From positions 54,860 through 118,859 of the forward strand of contig CALUXW010000002.1 in the NCBI GenBank assembly GCA_944324865.1: a stretch of DNA of 64,000 bases, read 5' to 3'. The notes beneath the pieces are model-generated. The model saw only the letters and a program-made list of their open reading frames with translations. It did no database searches and was not told the DNA's origin. This document shows, one piece after another, positions 9,826 to 18,393 of the stretch. The first letter of the stretch is position 1; the number at the start of each line of letters is the position of its first letter. The translations under genes and the position numbers were made by a program. This DNA comes from Candidatus Gastranaerophilales bacterium. Its GTDB lineage: Bacteria; Cyanobacteriota; Vampirovibrionia; Gastranaerophilales; Gastranaerophilaceae.

Positions 9826-9864
9826 ATGTTCTCCTTTCTATTTCAATACTAGAAAGGAGAACAT
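9826..9864 (-). promoter_or_regulatory. Perfect 15-bp inverted repeat covering the ribosome binding site
   Basis: Arms 9826-9840 and 9850-9864 are exactly complementary with a 9-nt loop. Read on the minus strand, the 3' arm contains AAAGGAG, the ribosome binding site of the 76-aa gene, and the 5' arm contains its complement CTCCTTT. RNA from the upstream P63C gene would therefore hide the site. It could alternatively be a DNA operator. There is no U-run, so it is not a terminator. Confidence 0.6.
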
Positions 9865-9879
9865 AAAATAGCACTATTT

Positions 9880-10842
9880 TTATACTTGCTCTTTGTTGAA
9901 TTCTTCAGTGTCGAAAAGTTCAGGCTGAATTGCCAATTTTTTTTGTCGGTTAATTTTTTCCTTGAAGGTCCTAATACTTGTTGAAATTTCCATAACCCCC
10001 ATTACTCGCCCGATTTGTAATGTTAATTGGCCATTGCCAAATTCAGTTAACCATTGATGAAAACGAGCTTTTCTTTTTCCATCTTCTTTTATATTCATTT
10101 TGTCCAATTCTTGTTTTACATATCCATTTTCAATCGGTTCATAAATATATTTATTTATAAATAAGCCATAATATTTAGGTCTTGTTCTTGATGTTGTTTT
10201 CTCGTTCTGATATAACTTGTCTAGTTGTGTAAAAAACTCATCAGGAAATTTTTTGACCCATTTTTGCAAACCGTCTGCAATGTATTGTTCTAATAATATA
10301 CGTAAAGCATCATGCTTTCTATCATATTGAAAACCAGTTGCTTCATCAATAAGGGCAATAATACCAACTTTTGCGAATGATGCAAGTAAAATTTCAGCTT
10401 GTTCTGCTAAATGCTTTTGTTGATGATTTAAAACACCTGTTCTTCTTGCCTCTAAATATAAATTACATAGTTCTACCAAAACATTAGCATTGTATCCTTC
10501 TTTTTCTTGTTTATTGTCTAAGTATTTAATTGGTTGCATCAAACTAAATAAATCTTGATTTACCAAGGGAATTAACGATAAACTATCAAGAAAAATGGGA
10601 GGTTGCATCAAATTATATTCGGGGAAATATTTTTTTAATTCATTTTCAACTTTAATTTTTCGTTCTATTCTATACCAACCTTTACTATATCCACGCTTAA
10701 AGGCTTGAAATATAGATGAAGTAGTTAAAATTCTAGTATTATCATTCAGAACGGCACAATCTAATTCAACACCACCAATAGGTAATTTGCCACGATAAAG
10801 GGCTTTTAATGTTTCAGTTTGTTTTTCTTGTTTTTTGGTCAT
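9880..10842 (-). CDS. P63C-domain protein (phage/mobile-element associated)
   Basis: 320 residues. The C-terminal half contains the segment IIALIDEATGFQYDR, followed by DALRILLEQYIADGLQKW and KKFPDEFFTQLDKLY, which I recognise as the P63C domain pattern found in phage and mobile-element proteins of unknown function. The N-terminal half (GKLPIGGVELDCAVLNDNTRILT) resembles the ORF6N/KilA-type DNA-binding start that often precedes it. There are no membrane segments. The ATG at 10842 has AAAGGAT upstream and lies within the last 29 bases of the preceding zinc-ribbon gene. A DNA-binding or antirepressor-like role is inferred only. Confidence 0.7.
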   Translation of the reverse strand: MTKKQEKQTETLKALYRGKLPIGGVELDCAVLNDNTRILTTSSIFQAFKRGYSKGWYRIERKIKVENELKKYFPEYNLMQPPIFLDSLSLIPLVNQDLFSLMQPIKYLDNKQEKEGYNANVLVELCNLYLEARRTGVLNHQQKHLAEQAEILLASFAKVGIIALIDEATGFQYDRKHDALRILLEQYIADGLQKWVKKFPDEFFTQLDKLYQNEKTTSRTRPKYYGLFINKYIYEPIENGYVKQELDKMNIKEDGKRKARFHQWLTEFGNGQLTLQIGRVMGVMEISTSIRTFKEKINRQKKLAIQPELFDTEEFNKEQV

Positions 10843-11275
10843 TGATTATCCTTTCTTTTTTAGTTCTTTCTTCCAGTATTTGAATAAACTCCTCTTTTGC
10901 ATCAAAATTTTCAACATTTTTTATTAATCTTAATGCTGTATCTTTTGTTACGCATATTTTATGCGCCAAAAGTCTTGCGGAAATTTTTTTTGTTGATTGT
11001 GTAGTTAATAAAATCGTTTCAAACCACTTTGTTAACGGTAATTTAGTATTTTGAAATATTGTATTAACTAAAACTGTATAATCAGTGTTACAGTTGTTAC
11101 AATGATATATATTAATTTCTCTGTTTTTTATTATTCTTAAACTATGATTCTCAGAATTGCAATATGGACAAATTTTTTTTGTCCCCCAATAAAATGCCTC
11201 AAGTATGTCGATACATTCTTTATTAGTAAAATTTATTTTAAATTTATCATCATTAGTCATATCATATAAATACAT
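10814..11275 (-). CDS. IS1595-like zinc-ribbon/HTH protein without transposase domain
   Basis: 153 residues. The zinc ribbon CPYCNS and CNNCNTDYTVLVNTIF is followed by TKLPLTKWFETILLTTQSTKKISARLLA and a helix-turn-helix segment KDTALRLIKN. This is exactly the N-terminal part of IS1595 (ISXO2-like) transposases, where the ribbon is followed by the T-x-x-P-L-x-x-W stretch. The DDE catalytic domain that should follow is absent, and the frame ends about 25 residues later and overlaps the next gene. It may act as a stand-alone DNA-binding regulator of the insertion. The start is uncertain: ATG 11275 or ATG 11260, neither with a clear Shine-Dalgarno. Confidence 0.65.
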   Translation of the reverse strand: MYLYDMTNDDKFKINFTNKECIDILEAFYWGTKKICPYCNSENHSLRIIKNREINIYHCNNCNTDYTVLVNTIFQNTKLPLTKWFETILLTTQSTKKISARLLAHKICVTKDTALRLIKNVENFDAKEEFIQILEERTKKERIINDQKTRKTN

Positions 11276-11430
11276 CGAAATAAAAATTTTTACACTGTTT
11301 ACTCATATGACACTAGGCAACTTTTCTCAAATTTATACAATCAATCATTCTGCCAAGTTCAAACATTTCAAAAGTGCGAACTTTTTCAATAAATTTATTG
11401 ATTATAAGTTCTAACTTTGTAACCTCTAGA

Positions 11431-11517
11431 CCACCATTTAAAAAGAAATCTTAATGACTTCTTTTTTTTATTGTCAAAATGGGGCTTTTGAGCTCTGCGC
11501 TTGTTCAAACAAGGCAG
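11431..11517 (+). repeat. Right copy of 87-bp direct repeat
   Basis: Matches 9440-9526 in 85 of 87 positions, starting with the tRNA end CCACCA and including the tRNA terminator hairpin, but with no tRNA body in front. The differences are near 11448 and 11491. The 155 bp between the zinc-ribbon gene and this copy show no gene, and the 240 bp after it, up to hcp, hold only the hairpin at 11486-11526 and AT-rich promoter-like sequence. Confidence 0.85.
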
Positions 11518-11526
11518 AGCTCAAAA
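11486..11526. repeat. 41-nt two-part perfect hairpin
   Basis: A 13-bp outer stem (TTTTGAGCTCTGC with its complement, 11486-11498 and 11514-11526) encloses a 6-bp inner stem CTTGTT/AACAAG, with one unpaired G between the stems. It has no U-run, so it is not an obvious terminator in either direction. The left repeat copy has the same inner part, but its outer stem is broken by mismatches. The right copy therefore looks like the ancestral arrangement downstream of the tRNA. Confidence 0.6.
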
Positions 11527-11759
11527 CAAACAGTCATTAAAAACACTACTTACTTGTATGACTATTTTTGCATTCAATTATTAATATTGATTTACGACTT
11601 TTATATTGGGTCAGTCACAATTTATGCAGTATTTGAAATGATAAAAAATTTTTAAATATATAACTTCTACAAAGTACTATATAACAATTACTCTACTGTT
11701 GGATATTAAAAAGCTTATTTTATGGAATCATTTAAATAACCGACAAAATGAGGTCAAAT

Positions 11760-13295
11760 ATGAATAAAATGTTTTGTTTTCAATGCGAACAAACCGCAAA
11801 ACCCGACGGATGCAAAATTAGTGGTATTTGTGGAAAGGATTCTATTACGAGCAATCTACAGGATAATCTAATCTCAAGCACAATAAAACTGGCAAACTAT
11901 GGACAATACAATGAAGAAAATACAAGTCTTATTATAAAAGCTCTTTTTACAACAATAACAAACGTAAATTTTGATGGGGATTCCATAAAAAAGATAATAA
12001 ATCAGATTGATAATAAAATTTCGCCAGACAAAAACTTTGACATAAGATCAATTTGGCAATGCGACAACGACACAAGAAGTTTAAAGTCGATGGTGCTCTT
12101 TGGTCTTAAAGGAATTGCAGCCTATGCCTATCATGCAAGAATTCTTGGTTATACTAATCAAACAATAGATAAATTTTTCTATGAAGCTCTGAAAAAAATA
12201 TCCGAAAATTTAACACCTCAAGAACTTCTGGCATTAGTTTTAAAAACAGGTGAAATAAATTTAGAGTGCATGGAGCTTTTAGATAAAGCAAACACAGAAT
12301 CATACGGTAATCCTGAAATAACTAAAGTCACAACAAATATTGAAAAAGGTCCTTTTATAGTTGTCACAGGTCATGATTTGCGTGATTTAGCATTACTTTT
12401 AGAACAAACCAAAGACAAAGGAATAAATATTTACACTCATGGCGAAATGTTACCTTGTCATGCATACCCAAAACTAAAAAAATACAAACATTTAAAAGGT
12501 AATTTTGGAACAGCATGGCAAAACCAACAAAAAGAATTTGAAAATCTGCCCGGAGCAATTTTATTTACTACAAACTGTATAATGCCACCAAAAGAAAGTT
12601 ATAAAAATAATATTTTCACTACCTCAATTGTCAGATTTCCACATGTGCAACACATTGGAAAAGACAAAAATTTCACACCATTAATTAAAAAGGCAATTGA
12701 GCTTGGGGGTTACAAAGAAAAACAAAAAATGACAGGTATAAACGGAGGAGAAATTTTAACAGTTGGTTTTGGACATAACTGTGTTCTATCAAGGATCGAC
12801 AAAATAATAAATGCGATAAGAACGGGCAAAATAAGACATATATTTCTGGTAGGAGGCTGTGACGGCGCCAAAACCGGAAGAAATTATTATACAGAATTTG
12901 TAAAAAAATCACCAAAAGACACTCTCATTTTAACTCTTGCATGTGGCAAATTCAGATTTAATGATTTAGATTTAGGTGAAATTGATGGAATTCCTCGTTT
13001 AATTGATGTAGGGCAGTGTAATGATGCTTTTTCTGCAATTAAAATAGTGCTTAAGCTATCTGAAGCACTTAATTGCACCGTTAAAGATTTACCACTATCC
13101 CTAATTTTATCTTGGTACGAACAAAAAGCTGTTTGCATTTTGTTAACTCTTTTATACTTAGGGATAGAAAACATAAGACTTGGTCCGACTTTACCAATTT
13201 TTATATCAAACAATGTGTTAGATATTTTAACTGAAAAATTTAAAATTAAACCGATTACAAGTCCACAACAAGATTTAACGGAAATTTTAAAATAA
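11760..13295 (+). CDS. hcp: Hybrid cluster protein (hydroxylamine reductase / NO-related)
   Basis: 511 residues from ATG 11760, which has GAGGT 5 nt upstream; the ATG at 11748 precedes that ribosome site and is rejected. N-terminal cysteines CFQCEQTAKPDGC and GICG supply the cubane cluster (C-x2-C-x8-C-x5-C). Later conserved ligands to the hybrid Fe-S-O cluster appear in TGHD, LPCHAYP, TTNC, FGHNCVLS and GGCDGAK. Hcp reduces hydroxylamine in vitro and acts as an NO reductase or S-nitrosylase in anaerobes, in the cytoplasm. No hcr reductase gene follows, which is usual outside proteobacteria. It is convergent with the AAA+ gene, one base apart. Confidence 0.95.
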   Translation: MNKMFCFQCEQTAKPDGCKISGICGKDSITSNLQDNLISSTIKLANYGQYNEENTSLIIKALFTTITNVNFDGDSIKKIINQIDNKISPDKNFDIRSIWQCDNDTRSLKSMVLFGLKGIAAYAYHARILGYTNQTIDKFFYEALKKISENLTPQELLALVLKTGEINLECMELLDKANTESYGNPEITKVTTNIEKGPFIVVTGHDLRDLALLLEQTKDKGINIYTHGEMLPCHAYPKLKKYKHLKGNFGTAWQNQQKEFENLPGAILFTTNCIMPPKESYKNNIFTTSIVRFPHVQHIGKDKNFTPLIKKAIELGGYKEKQKMTGINGGEILTVGFGHNCVLSRIDKIINAIRTGKIRHIFLVGGCDGAKTGRNYYTEFVKKSPKDTLILTLACGKFRFNDLDLGEIDGIPRLIDVGQCNDAFSAIKIVLKLSEALNCTVKDLPLSLILSWYEQKAVCILLTLLYLGIENIRLGPTLPIFISNNVLDILTEKFKIKPITSPQQDLTEILK

Positions 13296-13296
13296 T

Positions 13297-14727
13297 TTAA
13301 ACAATCACTTCGGTTGCCAGAGGCTCTATTTTAAAGCCCAAACCACCTTTTTTGTTATGCTTTTTATAGGTTGCTTCGTTAATTTTTTCTTCATCGGTAT
13401 TTTTTATAGCATAATCAAAATCAGGAATATCAATATCTGCCCTTTCACGTCTTAGCGCATTTAAAGCTGCCAAGTCAGAAATTATATTAATACTGCTACA
13501 AGAAAAACCATCCAATGCTTTAGCTATTTGTTTAATTTTTCTTTCATTTTGAATTAATTTTTGCCCCTTTTCTTTTTTGGACAAATTATATTTGACTAAA
13601 GACTCCCGTTGTTCTTGTTCGGGCAACCCCACATATCTTTTCATATCAAAACGACGTCTTATTGCAGGGTCAATTAAATCATATCTGTTAGTAGCACCAA
13701 TTACTATGATATTATGAGCTTTTGCTTCTTCTATATATTTCAAAAGTGTAGCAATACTTTTTATATCTTCACTGTTGATTTCCGAATCCCTGTTTGAAGT
13801 AATTGCATCTATTTCATCCATAAAAAGAAAAATAGGTTTATCTGAATTATCACCAACATTAAAAATTTGCTCAAATGCTTTTTTAATATTAATTGCTGAT
13901 TGGTTTACATACTTTGAACCAGTGTTTGCACTATTCATTATATAAACTTCAGTATTAGCCTGAGCGGCAAGTGCTTCAATTATATAAGTTTTACCACACC
14001 CCGGAGGACCATACAGCAAGATACCTGTGGGCATCCTTTTGCCATATTCTCTTAAATCAATTTTTGCTTGTTCTGGATTATTAATAGGCTTTATTACATT
14101 TTCTTCCAAATCTTTTTTTAAATCATCCATTCCCATTACATCTTGCATACCATTTGGAGAAAATTCAGTCCTTCTCAGGGTTTCTATCACAGGGCCTGAA
14201 TCCTGTGATTTTTTTTCTTTCTGCATATTTTTAATTTCTTCTTTATAAGTATCAATAATTTCCCTTGTCATTTCATCAATCATATTATTTTTCTTATTAA
14301 TGTCATTTATCTCTTCACTCAGCTCTTGTTTTGTCTTACCAACATTTATATCCCAAAATCTAAGTTTTTCCAAAATTGAAGCACGCCAATTATTTTCCTT
14401 TGATTTACATTTTTTCAAAGATGACATGTAATAAGAATATTCTGATTCAAGGTATTTTTGACTATCATCAAAAAGAAGCATTACATAAGACAGAAGAAGG
14501 TCTTTTAGAGATACAAAAAAATCAACAAATTCCGAATTGGCACAATAATCTTCTTGCCTCTTTTCATTTGCCTTAATTTTATCTTCCATTGAATTACACA
14601 AATCCGAACACTGGGCTAATGCCTCTCTGAGCTCAGGTTCATAAACTTGTTCAATATTTTTATCGATATACGCTTTACTTTTTTTGCTATAACCAAAATT
14701 TAGTGTCGAAACATTATTTATTCTCAA
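13297..14727 (-). CDS. AAA+ ATPase (FtsH/VAT-like module) with long N-terminal helical region
   Basis: 476 residues. Residues 1-16 carry the short segment STLNFGYSKK. Residues 20-180 are strongly helical and charged, probably coiled coil. From about 195 comes one AAA module with Walker A GPPGCGKT (240-247), Walker B FLFMDEIDA (about 300-308), sensor 1 GATNR (344-348) and the arginine finger pair in RRRFD (357-361). All catalytic residues are present, so it should hydrolyse ATP. No protease or membrane domain follows. It is 27 bp downstream of the ankyrin protein gene on the same strand, so the two are probably co-expressed. The remodelling target is unknown. Confidence 0.8.
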   Translation of the reverse strand: MRINNVSTLNFGYSKKSKAYIDKNIEQVYEPELREALAQCSDLCNSMEDKIKANEKRQEDYCANSEFVDFFVSLKDLLLSYVMLLFDDSQKYLESEYSYYMSSLKKCKSKENNWRASILEKLRFWDINVGKTKQELSEEINDINKKNNMIDEMTREIIDTYKEEIKNMQKEKKSQDSGPVIETLRRTEFSPNGMQDVMGMDDLKKDLEENVIKPINNPEQAKIDLREYGKRMPTGILLYGPPGCGKTYIIEALAAQANTEVYIMNSANTGSKYVNQSAINIKKAFEQIFNVGDNSDKPIFLFMDEIDAITSNRDSEINSEDIKSIATLLKYIEEAKAHNIIVIGATNRYDLIDPAIRRRFDMKRYVGLPEQEQRESLVKYNLSKKEKGQKLIQNERKIKQIAKALDGFSCSSINIISDLAALNALRRERADIDIPDFDYAIKNTDEEKINEATYKKHNKKGGLGFKIEPLATEVIV

Positions 14728-14753
14728 TTTTTTATCCTCAAATTAAAATATTT

Positions 14754-15647
14754 TTATTTTCTTAGTTTTTTTATGTGACTAATAACAGCTAATTTATCAG
14801 GGCTTGCAGCATAACAAGGGGTTTGTCCTTGGACATTTTTTGCATATACTGCTTTTTTTAACTCATCAAGAGCCCAAGCAGCATAAGCATATATTTCATT
14901 TACACCAGCATAATGTATAGGATTATTCCCGTAATCATTCTGCATTAACACTGCTTTTTTTATTTCATCAGGTGCAAATTTGCCCATCAAATATACCTTA
15001 TTTGAATTAGCACAATGAAAAGGAGTATAACCTTTTTTATTACTCATTAATACTGCTTTTTTAAATTCATCAGGTGCAAATTCGCCCATAACTTCTATTT
15101 CTTCATCCCTGGCATAATGCAAAGGATTGTCACCATGCCTATTTTGAATAAGCATTGCTGCTTTTGTTTCTTGGGGTGCACAATTATAAAAGGCCAGAAA
15201 TTCCATTGCACCTGCATAATGCAAAGGAGTATTGCCATAATTATCTTGAACAAATATGGCCTTCTTTAACTGTTTTGGTGCATATTTATTAATTTCATAT
15301 ATTTTTCTTGAATTAGCATGGTGAATTGGAGTATGACCATATTTATCAGATCTTAAGATTAATTTTTTAAACTCTTCAAAATCTTCTTTTGCCAAAGATT
15401 CAATTTGAGTATATTCTGCCTTATGCAAAACCGTTTTACCATCTGCATCAACAAAACTTATATCATTTTTATCTCCCCGGCAAAAAGAAATATTTGGGAA
15501 ACTTTCAAAATGTTCTAAACTAAGGGGTATGTCTTTTTTCTGCTTTTCAATTAAAAGTGGAGACTGTGTTATAACATCAGTATTTTTGCCAAATAAAATA
15601 TTGCGATTTGTTTTTATATAAGCAAAGCTTAAGGCTGAAATTTTCAT
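14754..15647 (-). CDS. Ankyrin-repeat protein
   Basis: 297 residues. The N-terminus MKISALSFAYIKTN resembles other short N-terminal motifs in this window. From about residue 65 to the end there are six or seven 33-34-residue ankyrin-like units, recognisable by G-x-T/N-P-x-H-x-A (GHTPIHHA, GNTPLHYA, GDNPLHYA, GYTPFHCA, GNNPIHYA, GQTPCYAA). Each is separated by a P-x-E-x-K-K-A-V type helix (for example APDEFKKAVLM), which is more regular than in generic ankyrins. No signal peptide or membrane segment is seen. It should be a protein-binding scaffold; the coupled AAA+ ATPase downstream is the obvious candidate partner. Confidence 0.8.
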   Translation of the reverse strand: MKISALSFAYIKTNRNILFGKNTDVITQSPLLIEKQKKDIPLSLEHFESFPNISFCRGDKNDISFVDADGKTVLHKAEYTQIESLAKEDFEEFKKLILRSDKYGHTPIHHANSRKIYEINKYAPKQLKKAIFVQDNYGNTPLHYAGAMEFLAFYNCAPQETKAAMLIQNRHGDNPLHYARDEEIEVMGEFAPDEFKKAVLMSNKKGYTPFHCANSNKVYLMGKFAPDEIKKAVLMQNDYGNNPIHYAGVNEIYAYAAWALDELKKAVYAKNVQGQTPCYAASPDKLAVISHIKKLRK

Positions 15648-15773
15648 ACAATTACCTGAATTTTTACAAATTTAAATAACTTGTAAATAATTTAATTTGA
15701 TAAAAATTTATACAAACTTTAACAAAAATTAATAAAGAAAAATACTTTGGCTGGCTGTGCTAATATAAAATTT

Positions 15774-16427
15774 ATGAAATGCACAATATTTGACCTTGAC
15801 GGGACTATTTTATATACACTTGAAGACTTGTATATTGCAACGAACTATGCACTTGAAATTTGCGGGTATAAAACAAGAAATATTGAACAAATAAAAAGCT
15901 TTGTCGGAAACGGAGTAGCAAAATTAATTGAGCGTGCTATAGGAGAAGATTGCGCCCCGGAAGAAAAACAAAAATGCTTACATATATTTAAAAATTACTA
16001 TTCTAAAAACGCACAAAATAATACAAAACCATACAAAGGGATTATAGAAGTCTTTCAATATTTACAAAATAAAAATGTAAAAATTGCAGTAAATTCAAAC
16101 AAATACAATATTGCAGTTAAAAAATTATGCAAAAAATATTTTAGTACTTATATTTCTTATGCCATAGGTGAATCTGACAATTGTCCAAAAAAGCCTGACC
16201 CTACAGGAGTAAATATTATACTTAAACATCTGGGTTGCAACAAAGAAAATGCAGTATACATTGGCGATTCTCTTGTGGACATACAAACTGCCAAAAATGC
16301 TAAAATACCTTGTATTAGTGTATCATGGGGATATTGCAACAGAAATATTTTATATGAAAATAATAATTACATTGCAGACAACACAACTTCATTAATAGAT
16401 AAAATCAACTATATACTTAATCTGTAA
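15774..16427 (+). CDS. HAD-superfamily phosphatase, phosphoglycolate phosphatase-like
   Basis: 217 residues from ATG 15774, giving MKCTIFDLDGT; an upstream in-frame ATG at 15747 would add nine residues before the strand that holds the nucleophile. Motif I DLDGT (nucleophile first Asp), motif II VNSNK, the motif III lysine in KKPDP and motif IV GDSLVDIQTA are all present, with a helical cap between motifs I and II. The family includes Gph and PpaX and hydrolyses small phosphate monoesters in the cytoplasm. It is monocistronic by position. The substrate cannot be fixed from sequence. Confidence 0.85.
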   Translation: MKCTIFDLDGTILYTLEDLYIATNYALEICGYKTRNIEQIKSFVGNGVAKLIERAIGEDCAPEEKQKCLHIFKNYYSKNAQNNTKPYKGIIEVFQYLQNKNVKIAVNSNKYNIAVKKLCKKYFSTYISYAIGESDNCPKKPDPTGVNIILKHLGCNKENAVYIGDSLVDIQTAKNAKIPCISVSWGYCNRNILYENNNYIADNTTSLIDKINYILNL

Positions 16428-16525
16428 ATATATTACAAAATGTTAAATTTGCCTTGTTAAAATGTAAATTTTTTTTCTTATATATACTTATTATATATAA
16501 GATATAGAAAAATAAAGGAAAAATT

Positions 16526-18310
16526 ATGTCGTCAGAAAATTTACTTTTTGGCAATTATCTTGATATTGACTTATCTTCAAGTGCACTGCAGTACGGCTTC
16601 AATAGCTCTGCAGGGCAAAGTTTCAAAAAATATATAACTTCAACAACAGGTTTTGATGAATCAATATTTACAAAATCAACAGCAGAGTTAAAAAATATGG
16701 ATTTATCTAGCGATGCTGTAGAAAAAAATGCAAATGACGAAAATGCTTTTTACCAAATTTTAAACCAAATATACTCAAACTCTACAATTAAAAATTATAT
16801 AGATAAAGACTCCGACGGAGTTATAAGCGACGATGAAGCAAAAGAAATTATAGAAGAAATTAAAAATAATGATGCAAATGCTGACGATTTGTCATTAAAT
16901 GATGTAGCTGCACTTGTTGATGATTTACAAGAAACACAAAGTCAAAGTAAATTTGATAAAATTCTTGAAAATATCAAAAAATCTTTTGATAAAGTTGTTG
17001 ATGAAGCACTTGCACAAATTCAAAATTTAAGAAATCAAAAAGAGTCAAGCAGCTCAAGTTCAAGCAGCTCAAGTTCAAGTTCTTCAAATTCAAGTACAAC
17101 AAAGAGTGATCTTGAAAGCAAAATAGAAGAACAAAATAACAAAATTTCTGATATCTATTTAGAAAAAGATGATTCACTTACGCAGGCAGTTGAAGAAAGA
17201 GAAAGTAACAAAGAAACTTTAACAACAGCAATCTCTAGTGACGATAACTTAAGCGACATAACAAAAACTGATTTTATTGACCTTTTAAATGAAATAGAAG
17301 AGGTAGAAAAACAAATAGCAGACTATGACAGCCAAATTGCCAAAGTCCAATCAGACTTAACAATAGGTGAAAATAAACTACAATCTCTTCAAGATGCTCT
17401 TGCAAATTTAACAAAACCAGAAGATGCTAATCAAAGCACTTTAGAAAAATACGAAGAAAGAAAAAGCGAACTGGAAGAACAAATTGAAAAACAAGAAGAG
17501 GCAAATGAAAAACTAAAAGAACAACTTGAAGGCACAGACGGATTATTAGATAAAAAAGAAAAATTAGAAGAAAAACTAAACGAACCGGATACAGGGCTTT
17601 ATGACAGATATGATAAGATAAAAACACTTATAAAATCTATTGCCTCTAAAGACACAACAAGTGCAATTTTCAATTATACTAATTCAAAAAAAGCAGTTGA
17701 AGAATTAAAAACCGAAGAATTAAATAATGCTAAAAACGAGCTTAAAAACTCTCAGGATGAATTAAAAACTCTGGAAGATGAAGAGCAAGAAAGCGCAAAT
17801 AAAAAAGTAGCTTCAACATTTGATGCAGATTTTGATGAAATGTTAGGTCAAGTCTTTGGGTATGAAGGCGGTTTTGGCAATCACCCAAATGATGCAGGCG
17901 GTGCCACAAATTATGGAATAACAGAAACAACATACAGGGAATATACGCAAAATCCAAACGCAGATGTAAGAAACATAACTAAAGATGAAGCCGCACAAAT
18001 ATATTATGAAATGTTCTATCAGGGTGTAGGCGCCGAAGAGTATGCCGAAGCAGGAAATAAGGAATATGCGTTTGCACTATTTGATGCAGCAGTTAACCAT
18101 GGCATAGGTGCAGCAAAACAAATGGATGCTCAGGCAAACGGCGATGTTGACAAATTTATGGAAATAAGAAAACAAAAATATATCAATATTGTTGCAAATG
18201 ATTCTTCGCAAGCAGTATTCGATCTTGGATGGCAAAACAGATGGAATAAAGTATATTCCTTTATAGATCCGACTCATGAATACGAAGATTATATCGGATA
18301 TTACTCATAA
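16526..18310 (+). CDS. GH108-type muramidase with EF-hand, poly-Ser linker and coiled coil
   Basis: 594 residues. An N-terminal domain of 90 residues is followed by an EF-hand-like calcium loop DKDSDGVISDDE (93-104), a helical stretch, a run of about 17 Ser (from 174), a long charged coiled coil (about 195-430) and a C-terminal glycoside hydrolase 108 domain (432-594). The catalytic Glu lies in GYEGGFGNHPNDAGG. Further family marks are TNYGIT and ALFDAAVNHG. GH108 enzymes cut peptidoglycan and often help secretion or phage lysis. No signal peptide is visible, so export would need another route. AAAGGAAA precedes the ATG. The domain order is unusual (see findings). Confidence 0.8.
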   Translation: MSSENLLFGNYLDIDLSSSALQYGFNSSAGQSFKKYITSTTGFDESIFTKSTAELKNMDLSSDAVEKNANDENAFYQILNQIYSNSTIKNYIDKDSDGVISDDEAKEIIEEIKNNDANADDLSLNDVAALVDDLQETQSQSKFDKILENIKKSFDKVVDEALAQIQNLRNQKESSSSSSSSSSSSSSNSSTTKSDLESKIEEQNNKISDIYLEKDDSLTQAVEERESNKETLTTAISSDDNLSDITKTDFIDLLNEIEEVEKQIADYDSQIAKVQSDLTIGENKLQSLQDALANLTKPEDANQSTLEKYEERKSELEEQIEKQEEANEKLKEQLEGTDGLLDKKEKLEEKLNEPDTGLYDRYDKIKTLIKSIASKDTTSAIFNYTNSKKAVEELKTEELNNAKNELKNSQDELKTLEDEEQESANKKVASTFDADFDEMLGQVFGYEGGFGNHPNDAGGATNYGITETTYREYTQNPNADVRNITKDEAAQIYYEMFYQGVGAEEYAEAGNKEYAFALFDAAVNHGIGAAKQMDAQANGDVDKFMEIRKQKYINIVANDSSQAVFDLGWQNRWNKVYSFIDPTHEYEDYIGYYS

Positions 18311-18393
18311 AAATAAATTCCCTACACGGGCAATATGAATTTACCTTTTTTAGAGTTATCTTACTAAAGCAATCTGATTAAAGTGAGGTAATT

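Larger units (their letters stand above)
9440..11517. mobile_element. 2-kb tRNA-Ala-linked insertion without integrase
   Basis: The unit between the 87-bp repeats contains three minus-strand genes: an IS1595-like zinc-ribbon protein, a P63C-domain protein and a 76-aa protein. All are typical of phages or mobile DNA rather than of the housekeeping genes on either side. Insertion at the 3' end of a tRNA with direct repeats is the hallmark of site-specific integration, yet no integrase or transposase catalytic domain is present. It may be a satellite mobilised in trans, or a remnant after deletion. The repeat reaches 80 bp beyond the tRNA, more than most integrase core sites. Confidence 0.6.

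Noticed and set aside
10814..11275. Complete IS1595 transposase
   Set aside because: Only the zinc ribbon and HTH part are present; no DDE domain, and no terminal inverted repeats were seen around it.
11605..11621. Imperfect palindrome upstream of hcp, considered as an HcpR/FNR-like operator
   Set aside because: The two halves match in 6 of 8 positions with a 1-nt centre, which is not the spacing of CRP/FNR-type sites (TGTGA-N6-TCACA). Not strong enough in AT-rich DNA.
12364..13213. Antisense open frames inside hcp
   Set aside because: Low-complexity Leu/Phe/His-rich shadows of the coding strand with no ribosome sites.
17030..17110. AGC/TCA-rich run as a microsatellite or assembly error
   Set aside because: It encodes the in-frame Ser linker of the GH108 protein using mixed Ser codons, and the frame continues cleanly on both sides.
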